Shown here in pieces: positions 15,995 to 22,111 of a DNA stretch of 22,111 bases. The notes under the pieces are model-generated. The model had not been told where the DNA came from. It was given only the letters and a program-made list of their open reading frames with translations, and made no database searches. The position numbers were made by a program, and so were the translations under genes. Within the stretch, counting starts at the first letter, position 1, and each line of letters opens with the position of its first letter. Source of the stretch: CAYLNK01 sp964384675. GTDB lineage: Bacteria; Acidobacteriota; Thermoanaerobaculia; UBA5066. Location: assembly GCA_964384675.1 (NCBI GenBank), contig CAYLNK010000078.1, positions 1 through 22,111 on the forward strand, given 5' to 3'.

Positions 15995-17488
15995 GTGCGG
16001 CGCGTCGTCGGGCTCTGGCTTCTTTTTCTCGTGGCCTCGTGCCGGCGGGGGCCCGACCAGAGCGCCGTCACGATCGCCGTGCGGGCGGACGTCACCGGGT
16101 TCTTCCCGAACCCGCCGATGGTCGACGAGTCGTTCACGAATTCGGTGAACGGCGAGGTGCTGGAGGGGCTCGTACGCTTCGACCCCGAGTGGCGCCTCAC
16201 CGCCGCCATCGCCGAGCGGTGGGAGACGCCGGACGAGCTCACGTACGTCTTCCACCTCCAGGCCGGGCTCCGCTTCTCGGACGGCCGTCCGCTGACCGCG
16301 ACCGACGTTGCCGCCTCGCTCCTCGCGAACACGTCGAGGGGCTGGCCCACCGCCGGCTACCTGCGCAACATCGAGTCCGCACGAGCCGACGGACCGCTCC
16401 GGCTGGTGATCCGCACGCGCGTCCCGTACCCGCTCCTCCTCTACAAGCTGCACTGGGGATACGTCCTCCCGGCCGCGCGCCTCTCCGAGAATCCGGTCCC
16501 GCTGGTGGGCACGGGGCCGTATCGGCTGGCCTCATGGCAGCCCGGGAAGGGCTTCGCGCTCGAGCGGAGCGAGACGTACCGGGGACCCCCGCCCGTGCTC
16601 CGGAAGGCGCGCTTCGAGGTCGTCCCCGACCCCGAGGAGCGGATCGCGAGGCTCCTCTCGGGGCGCGTCGACGTCGCGGACGAGATCCCGCTCCAGCGGA
16701 CCGACGAGCTGAGGAAGGAACCGGGCATCCGGGTCTTCTCCGGACCCTCCCTTCGTGTCCTCTTTCTCACCCTCCGCGTGACCGAGCCCCCTTTCTCCGA
16801 CCCGCGCGTCCGGGAGGCCGTCGATCTGGCGATCGACCGCCAGGAGCTGGTGGCCCGGGCGTACGACGGCAAGACCGTCACGGCCACCCAGCTCGTCCCG
16901 CCCTCGATCGTCGGCTACAACCCGTCGATCCCCGCCGCGCGAATCGACCTCACCCGCTCCCGCGCGCTGCTGGCCGAGGCCGGATATCCCAGCGGCCTCG
17001 ACGTGCGCCTCGACGGGACGCACAACCGGTACGTCAACGACCGGCGGATCCTCGCCGAGCTGGCGCGCCAGCTCGCGCGCGTCGGCATCCGGGTCACCGT
17101 GAACGCCCTGGACAAGGCCTCCTTCTTCCCGCTCGTCGACTCCGGGCGCTCCCGGTTCCATCTCGTCGGTTGGAGCTGCGGATCCGGAGAGGCGGGCGAG
17201 GCGCTGGAGGCGCTCGTCGCGTCGCCGGGCGCCGGCCTCGGGACGGCCAACAGCGCCGGGTTCCGCGATCCCGTCCTCGACGGGCTCCTCGAGGAGAGCG
17301 ACCGGGCGCTGGACCCGGCGCGGCGGATCGAGGCGCTGCAGCGGGCGCTCGCCCGCGTGGCCGATCAGAGACCCGTCCTGCCGCTCCTCGTCCAGAGCGA
17401 GGCGCTCGCGGTCTCGCGCCGGGTCGACTGGAGCCCCGGCATCGGTTTCGGGATCCGCGTCGAGGAGATGCGCCCCTCCCGGCGGTAG
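15995..17488 (+). CDS. Extracellular solute-binding protein family 5 (peptide-binding) lipoprotein
   Basis: 497 aa, similar in size to DppA/OppA. A short signal sequence (MRRVVGLWLLFLVASC) ends in the lipobox VASC with Cys16, so the protein should be lipid-anchored facing the periplasm. Family-5 features include EVLEGLVRFDPEWRLTAAIAE near 55-75, LQAGLRFSDGRPLTATDV near 88-105, VGTGPYRLASW near 170-180, and PFSDPRVREAVDLAIDRQEL near 266-285. The family usually feeds oligopeptides, nickel or opines to an ABC transporter. No permease or transporter ATPase gene is adjacent; the next gene, 40 nt downstream, is a response regulator. Starts at GTG with a purine-rich GGGGGAGAG some distance upstream. 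It may act as a ligand receptor for the two-component system, which is inference from position only. Confidence 0.88.
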   Translation: MRRVVGLWLLFLVASCRRGPDQSAVTIAVRADVTGFFPNPPMVDESFTNSVNGEVLEGLVRFDPEWRLTAAIAERWETPDELTYVFHLQAGLRFSDGRPLTATDVAASLLANTSRGWPTAGYLRNIESARADGPLRLVIRTRVPYPLLLYKLHWGYVLPAARLSENPVPLVGTGPYRLASWQPGKGFALERSETYRGPPPVLRKARFEVVPDPEERIARLLSGRVDVADEIPLQRTDELRKEPGIRVFSGPSLRVLFLTLRVTEPPFSDPRVREAVDLAIDRQELVARAYDGKTVTATQLVPPSIVGYNPSIPAARIDLTRSRALLAEAGYPSGLDVRLDGTHNRYVNDRRILAELARQLARVGIRVTVNALDKASFFPLVDSGRSRFHLVGWSCGSGEAGEALEALVASPGAGLGTANSAGFRDPVLDGLLEESDRALDPARRIEALQRALARVADQRPVLPLLVQSEALAVSRRVDWSPGIGFGIRVEEMRPSRR

Positions 17489-17528
17489 CCGTCATCGATC
17501 CGTCACGGGAGGCGCTCAGAATCCTCGT

Positions 17529-18224
17529 GTGGGCGCCCCGCGGATCCTCGTCGTCGACGACGACGCCAAGACGGTCGACTTCGTCCGTCTCTACCTGGAG
17601 AACGCCCGTTTCGCCGTGCTGACGGCCGCGAGCGGGCCCGAGGCGCTGCGGGTCGCGCGGGAGGCCGCGCCCGACCTCGTGGTCCTCGACGTCATGCTGC
17701 CCGGGCTCGACGGTCTCGCCGTCTGCCGGGCCCTCCGCACCGAGGGCCAGGTGCCGGTGATCCTGCTGACCGCGCGAACGACCGAGGACGATCGTCTGGC
17801 GGGCCTGGACCTCGGGGCCGACGACTACGTGACGAAGCCGTTCAGCCCGCGGGAGCTCGTCGCGCGCGTGCGGGCCGTCCTGCGTCGCACGGCCGACCTG
17901 CGGCTGGAGGCGCCCCGCCGCGTCGGCGACCTCCTGCTCGAGCCGGCGGCGCGTTCGGTGCTCGTCGAAGGACGCGACGTCCACGCGACGCCCGCGGAGT
18001 ACAGGCTCCTCTCGATCCTCGCCGAGCGCCCGGGCCGCACGTACAGCCGCGCCGAGCTCGTGACCCGGCTCTTCGAGGACGGTGAGGAAGCGCTCGAGCG
18101 GACCATCGACGCGCACGTGATGCGCCTGCGCCGGAAGATCGAGGCCCACCCGGCGGCGCCGGAGCGGCTCCTCACGGTCTTCGGCGCGGGCTATCGGCTG
18201 GTGGACCCGTCCCGTGCGAGGTGA
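17529..18224 (+). CDS. OmpR-family response regulator
   Basis: 231 aa. An N-terminal receiver domain (about 4-118) has the acidic pocket D10-D11-D12, phospho-acceptor D54 (VVLDVMLPG), T81 and K103 (VTKPFSP). A C-terminal winged-helix DNA-binding domain covers about 130-228 (EYRLLSILAERPGRTYSRAEL, then ERTIDAHVMRLRRKIE and GAGYRLV). It would be phosphorylated by the kinase encoded next, whose GTG start lies inside this gene (11-nt overlap). The GTG start at 17529 is set by the beginning of the receiver domain; a GGGAGG purine run lies about 15 nt upstream, farther than ideal. Target genes are unknown; the neighbouring binding protein and serine hydrolase are natural candidates. Confidence 0.95.
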   Translation: MGAPRILVVDDDAKTVDFVRLYLENARFAVLTAASGPEALRVAREAAPDLVVLDVMLPGLDGLAVCRALRTEGQVPVILLTARTTEDDRLAGLDLGADDYVTKPFSPRELVARVRAVLRRTADLRLEAPRRVGDLLLEPAARSVLVEGRDVHATPAEYRLLSILAERPGRTYSRAELVTRLFEDGEEALERTIDAHVMRLRRKIEAHPAAPERLLTVFGAGYRLVDPSRAR

Positions 18225-19680
18225 CGGTCCCGGCCTCCGCCTGCGGCTGTCGCTCCTGTCGGCCGCGCTGGTGATCGCCACGGCCGGCGCCCTCGGCCTC
18301 CTCTCCAGCCGCATCAGCCGCTCCGAGTACCGCCGGCTCGAGTCGGTCGTCGAGCGCGGCGTCCCGATCGACCTGGCTCCGCTCCGCGAGGCTCTCCTCG
18401 CCCACCACCGCTCGCACGGCTCGTGGGAGGGCGTGGGCGCGGCTCTCCAGGGGCTGGCGGGCGGGTCGGCCCGCGGCCTCGTCCTCCTCTCCGAGGACGG
18501 GCGCGTGCTGGGAGCGGCGCCGGCGGCCCTCTCGTCCGCGACGATCACCGCCGGGCCGGACGGCGCTCTCCGGATCGAGACCGACGAGCGCGGCTCGCGG
18601 GAGGTGAGGGTGATGCGGGGGCCGTCGGTGCGCCTCGCGCCTCCCGGCGGCGTCCCGGCCCGGCTCGTCCCCGTGCCCCTGGAGCGGGAGCCCGCCGAGC
18701 CGGTGGAGACGCGCTTCATGCGCTCGGTGAACCGGGAGCTCCTGACCGCCGTGGCCGGCGTCGCGGCGGCCGGCGCCCTCCTGACGTTCGTCCTGACCGG
18801 GCGGCTCGTCCGGCCGCTCTCGGAGCTGACGGAGCGCGTGCGGCGGCTGGCGCGGGGCGAGCGGACGTCTCCTTCCCCGGTCACGCGGCGTGACGAGCTG
18901 GGCCGGCTGGCGCTCGCGTTCGACGAGCTCTCCGCCGCCCTCGACGCCAACGAGCGCGCGCGCCGCGCGATGGTCTCCGACGTGGCGCACGAGCTGCGTT
19001 CCCCGCTCACGAACCTGCGGGGCCACCTCGAGGCGCTGCAGGACGGCCTCGCGCCGCCGACTCCCGACCGGATCGACGCGCTCCACGCCGAGGTGCTCGC
19101 GCTCTCACGGCTCGTCGACGACCTGCAGGAGCTCGCCCTCGCCGACGCCGGAGAGCTCCGCCTGGCGCGCCGGCCCGTCGACGTCGGCGAGCTGGCGGCT
19201 CGCGTCGCCGAGGCGTTCGCGCCGAGGGTGGCGGCCTCCGGCGGGACGCTCGAGGTCGACGTGCCGGGCGACCTCCCCGCCGTCGACGCCGATCCCGACC
19301 GCCTGGCCCAGGTCCTGCGCAACCTGATCGAGAACGCGGTGACCCACGGGGCTTCGGGGTCTTCGGCGCGGGGCGGCCGGGTGACCATCAACGCCTCGCG
19401 CGAGGGCTCGCTCCTCTCGCTCCGCGTCTCCGACGACGGCCCCGGGATTCCCCCCGGGCAGCTCGAGCGCGTGTTCGAGAGGTTCCATCGCGTCGATGCG
19501 TCCCGGACGCGCGGGGGCGCCGGCGGGGGCGGCCTCGGGCTCGCGATCGTGAGGAGCCTCGTCACCGCGCACGGGGGCACCGTTCGTGCCACGAGCGGGC
19601 CAGGTCCGGGCGCGACGTTCGAGACGACGTGGCCCGTCACGGAAAACGCACAGGCCGGTCCTACCTTCCCCTCATGCTGA
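18214..19680 (+). CDS. Membrane sensor histidine kinase
   Basis: 488 aa. Two membrane segments at about 12-31 and 176-196 enclose a periplasmic sensor region of about 145 residues that I do not recognise. A HAMP domain follows at about 197-250 (RLVRPLSELTERVRRLARGE). The dimerisation/phosphotransfer H-box is DVAHELRSPLTNLRG with H259. The ATP-binding domain has the N box at N374 (NLIENAVTH), the G1 box DDGPGIP near 408-413, an F box FERFHRVD, and a G2 box GGGGLGLAIV near 437-446. The layout is like BaeS/CpxA-type envelope-stress kinases. It overlaps the response regulator by 11 nt and the serine hydrolase start by 7 nt, so all three are probably cotranslated. The sensed signal is unknown. Confidence 0.94.
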   Translation: MRGDGPGLRLRLSLLSAALVIATAGALGLLSSRISRSEYRRLESVVERGVPIDLAPLREALLAHHRSHGSWEGVGAALQGLAGGSARGLVLLSEDGRVLGAAPAALSSATITAGPDGALRIETDERGSREVRVMRGPSVRLAPPGGVPARLVPVPLEREPAEPVETRFMRSVNRELLTAVAGVAAAGALLTFVLTGRLVRPLSELTERVRRLARGERTSPSPVTRRDELGRLALAFDELSAALDANERARRAMVSDVAHELRSPLTNLRGHLEALQDGLAPPTPDRIDALHAEVLALSRLVDDLQELALADAGELRLARRPVDVGELAARVAEAFAPRVAASGGTLEVDVPGDLPAVDADPDRLAQVLRNLIENAVTHGASGSSARGGRVTINASREGSLLSLRVSDDGPGIPPGQLERVFERFHRVDASRTRGGAGGGGLGLAIVRSLVTAHGGTVRATSGPGPGATFETTWPVTENAQAGPTFPSC

Positions 19681-21350
19681 CGACACTGGCTCTCGCCGCG
19701 ACTCTCCTCTCCCCTCCCGCCCCGCTCCGCGAGCGGGTCGACGACCTGATGACCCGCCTCGAGGGCCACGGCTTCTCGGGCGTCCTCCTCCTCGCCAGGG
19801 ACGGCGAGATCGTCCTCGAGAAGGGGTACGGCCTCGCGGACCGCGGCAGGAAGCTGCCGGCCACGCCCGACACGGTCTACTGCATCGGGTCGATCACCAA
19901 GCAGTTCACCGCCGCCGCGATCCTGAAGCTCGAGATGCAGGGGAAGCTGTCGGTCACCGACCCGATCTCCCGCTTCTTCCCGGGCGTCCCCGACGACAAG
20001 AAGGGGATCACGCTCCACCACCTCCTCACCCACACCGCCGGCCTGCGCGAGGACTACGGGGAGACCGACTTCGAGCCGGTGTCGCGCGAGGAGATCGTCT
20101 CGCGTGTCCTCTCCGCACCGCTCCTCTCGGCGCCCGGCGAGAGGTTCCGCTACTCGAACGCGGGCTACAGCCTCCTCGCCGCGGTCGTCGAGCTCACGAC
20201 GAAAGGGCCGTACGAGGCGTATCTCCGCGAGCAGCTCTTCCTCCCCGCGGGGATGACCCGGACCGGCTACAAGCTCCCCGGCTGGAAGCCCGGCGAGCTG
20301 GCGCGCGGATGGCGGGGGGACGAGGAGTGGGGGACGACGATCGAACGTCCGTGGGCGCCCGACGGCCAGCCGTGGTGGAACCTCCGCGGGAACGGCGGGA
20401 TCCACGCCACCGCGCGCGACATGTGGCGCTGGCACCAGGCCCTCCTCGGCACCGCGATCCTCTCCGAGGAAGCCAAGAAGAAGCTGTACGGACGCCACGT
20501 CGCGGAGGAGATGCCCGAGTCGTCGTACGGCTACGGCTGGTCGATCGCCACGACGCCGCGGAAGACGACGCTGATCACGCACAACGGCGGGAACGGGATC
20601 TTCGCGGCGGACTTCCGTCGGTACGTGGACGAGAAGACCGTCTGGTTCATCGCGTCGAACGAGGCCGGCATGCCGGCGATCCCGGTGAGCGACCTCCTGG
20701 CGGGGCTGGTCTTCCGCGGCGAGGCGCCGCTCCCGCCGCGAGCGGTCGCCCTCTCGCCCGACGCGCTCGCCGCGCGCGCCGGGACGTATCGCCTGTCCGA
20801 CGGCGGCACCGTGACGGTCGCCGTCAAGGACGGCCGGCTCGCCTTCACCGCGGACGGCGCGGCCGCGATGGCGGCGCTCCTCGGCGAGGCGAGCGTCGAC
20901 GCGCCGCGGGCGGCCGCCCTCAAGCAGCGCTCGAAGACGCTCCTCGAGGAGAGCCGGAAGGGGAACGTCGCGCCGATCCACGAGGCGTTCGGGGGCGGCA
21001 TCCCCCTCGAGCGCGTCCGCACGAACGAGGCCGAGCGCTGGAAGGACGCCGAGGCCGCGCACGGAGCGTTCCGCGGTACGACGGTACTCGCCGCCTTTCC
21101 CGCCCGCGAGGGCGCGATCGCGGTGCTCGTCCGGCTCGATTTCGAACGGGGCGCGGCGTACCGGCAGATGGTGTGGGAGCAGGGGCGCCTCGCCGGGATC
21201 CGCATGCTCGACGCGCCGCCCGCCGCCGTCCTGACGCCGACGGGGCCGGACACGGCGGCCACGTTCGACGTGAGGAGCGGCCGGGTCACGGAGGTCCGCT
21301 TCGACGGCGCGAAGCTGGTCCTGCCGGGGGGCACCCGGGCGACGCGCTGA
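19674..21350 (+). CDS. Exported serine hydrolase of the class C beta-lactamase/penicillin-binding-protein fold
   Basis: 558 aa from the ATG at 19674, which overlaps the kinase stop (ATGCTGA); an earlier in-frame GTG at 19629 would add 15 residues with a basic start. A hydrophobic leader (LTTLALAATLL) suggests export. Catalytic motifs: S73-I-T-K76 (GSITKQF), Y160-S-N162 (FRYSNAGYS) and H303-N-G-G in place of KTG, as common in the esterase/peptidase branch of the family. After the catalytic domain (to about 345) comes a beta-rich segment at about 365-405 (AGTYRLSDGGTVTVAVKDG), as often found in such hydrolases. A further unrecognised region runs to the end and contains two similar strand-rich stretches. 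It could be a D-amino-acid peptidase, esterase or true beta-lactamase; the sequence alone does not decide. Confidence 0.88.
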   Translation: MLTTLALAATLLSPPAPLRERVDDLMTRLEGHGFSGVLLLARDGEIVLEKGYGLADRGRKLPATPDTVYCIGSITKQFTAAAILKLEMQGKLSVTDPISRFFPGVPDDKKGITLHHLLTHTAGLREDYGETDFEPVSREEIVSRVLSAPLLSAPGERFRYSNAGYSLLAAVVELTTKGPYEAYLREQLFLPAGMTRTGYKLPGWKPGELARGWRGDEEWGTTIERPWAPDGQPWWNLRGNGGIHATARDMWRWHQALLGTAILSEEAKKKLYGRHVAEEMPESSYGYGWSIATTPRKTTLITHNGGNGIFAADFRRYVDEKTVWFIASNEAGMPAIPVSDLLAGLVFRGEAPLPPRAVALSPDALAARAGTYRLSDGGTVTVAVKDGRLAFTADGAAAMAALLGEASVDAPRAAALKQRSKTLLEESRKGNVAPIHEAFGGGIPLERVRTNEAERWKDAEAAHGAFRGTTVLAAFPAREGAIAVLVRLDFERGAAYRQMVWEQGRLAGIRMLDAPPAAVLTPTGPDTAATFDVRSGRVTEVRFDGAKLVLPGGTRATR

Positions 21351-22111
21351 CGTCTCCCCATCTGCGCGCGGGGAGGTGGAGCTCCCGGGTCACCTCCACC
21401 TCCTCCGCGAACGTGACGTCGTGGGTCACCAGGACGAGCGCCCCGCGATACGCGCGGAGGGCCGACGCCACCGCCTCGAGCCCCGCGAGGTCGAGGTGGT
21501 TCGACGGCTCGTCCAGGAGCAGCAGCTCGGGGGCCTGCGCGGCGGCGAGGAGAGCCGCGAGCCCCGCGCGGATCCGCTCACCGCCCGAGAGCGCGGCGAG
21601 CGGCTTCAGCCCCGCCTCCTGCACGAAGCCGAAACGGCCCAGGAGGAGCCGGCGCTCGTGCTCGGGCCGCCCGGGCGCCAGGCGGCGCAGCGCGTCCGCC
21701 ACGCTTCCACCTTCGCCGAGGAGCGTCGCGTCCTGGTCGAGGCGAGCCACGCGCGTCGCCCCCAGCCGGAGGCTCCCGGCGTCGGGGGGCCGGCCCGAAA
21801 GGAGCGCGAGGAGCGTCGACTTCCCCGCCCCGTTCTCCCCGCGGAGCCAGATCCGTTCGGGGCCGACGACCTCGAAGGAGAGCGGCTCGCCCCACAGCCA
21901 GCCGTCCGGCAGCCCGACGTTCACGCCGTCCGCCTCGACCAGGCGCTTCCTCGACGGCACGCTTGTCGCCTCGAGGTCGACGTCGATCGACGGCTCGGGC
22001 GGCAGCTCCCGGCGCGCCCGGGAAAGCGCCTCGCCCGCGGCGGCCACGCGCTCTTCGTGGAGCCCCTTCAGCCGCCCCGCCGAGACCTGAGCCGCCCGCT
22101 TGCGCGCGCCC
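21286..22111 (-). CDS. ABC-F family ATPase, C-terminal part
   Basis: The frame runs uninterrupted to the right edge (from 22110), so the gene begins outside the window. Visible are the end of an inter-domain linker (basic, helical, ARKRAAQVSAGRLKGLHEER) and one complete nucleotide-binding domain: Walker A GENGAGKST, signature LSGGERIRAGLAALL, Walker B LLLLDEPSNHLDL and switch histidine VTHD. Proteins of this family act on the ribosome, some giving antibiotic protection. This one differs from the EttA encoded at 13719-15401 and is more like the short-linker ABC-F proteins of uncertain role. The last 21 codons extend past the usual domain end and overlap the 3' end of the converging serine hydrolase gene by 65 bp. 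Confidence 0.88.
   Translation of the reverse strand, partial: GARKRAAQVSAGRLKGLHEERVAAAGEALSRARRELPPEPSIDVDLEATSVPSRKRLVEADGVNVGLPDGWLWGEPLSFEVVGPERIWLRGENGAGKSTLLALLSGRPPDAGSLRLGATRVARLDQDATLLGEGGSVADALRRLAPGRPEHERRLLLGRFGFVQEAGLKPLAALSGGERIRAGLAALLAAAQAPELLLLDEPSNHLDLAGLEAVASALRAYRGALVLVTHDVTFAEEVEVTRELHLPARRWGDVSASPGCPPAGPASRRRSGPP

Noticed and set aside
15995..17488. Complete Opp/Dpp-type peptide transporter operon
   Set aside because: Only the binding protein is present; neighbouring genes are dps and a two-component system, with no permease or transporter ATPase in this stretch.
17094..21062. 1322-residue open frame on the minus strand
   Set aside because: It lies opposite four well-identified plus-strand genes, is arginine/proline-rich with no recognisable motif, and is an expected by-product of GC-rich third codon positions.

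Overview
The window is about 70% GC by eye. Genes are tightly packed, GTG and TTG starts are frequent, and one 100-N scaffold gap is present, so this looks like a draft or metagenome-assembled bacterial genome. A division/cell-wall (dcw) cluster, an outer-membrane chaperone of SurA type and two lipoproteins point to a diderm (Gram-negative) bacterium. The mfd - parvulin lipoprotein - SurA order and an FtsI with a C-terminal PASTA domain would fit Acidobacteriota or a related high-GC lineage. That placement is inference, not demonstrated.

Left arm (1-4180, minus strand): the start of a dcw operon, mraZ-rsmH-ftsL-ftsI-murE, running out of the window inside murE. Ahead of mraZ lies a clear promoter followed by an array of GTGG-type boxes with an exact 10-bp period, which matches known MraZ autoregulatory sites. 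Divergent from it, rnd (RNase D) runs rightward and ends inside a 58-bp tandem repeat. That repeat holds the assembly gap and fills the whole space up to the next, converging gene.

Middle (5768-15401, minus strand): an apparent transcription unit ettA -> GT2/flippase fusion -> mfd -> parvulin lipoprotein -> SurA-like chaperone. It combines translation control, envelope glycan assembly, transcription-coupled repair and envelope protein folding. The 761-residue fusion of a family-2 glycosyltransferase to a Wzx-type flippase is the most unusual protein. A short spacer near 6845-6970 carries three copies of a 19-bp repeat.

Right arm (15429-21350, plus strand): dps sits behind a promoter overlapped by a 17-bp Fur/PerR-like palindrome and may be translated without a leader. 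It is followed at close spacing by an orphan peptide-binding lipoprotein, an OmpR-type response regulator, a membrane histidine kinase and an exported beta-lactamase-fold serine hydrolase. The last three genes overlap end to end. No permease accompanies the binding protein, so a sensing module acting on envelope peptides or cell-wall fragments is a reasonable hypothesis and the best candidate here for an undescribed system.

Right edge (21286-22111, minus strand): the C-terminal half of an ABC-F ATPase, whose 3' end overlaps that of the serine hydrolase. No tRNA, rRNA, CRISPR array, insertion sequence or prophage gene was seen.
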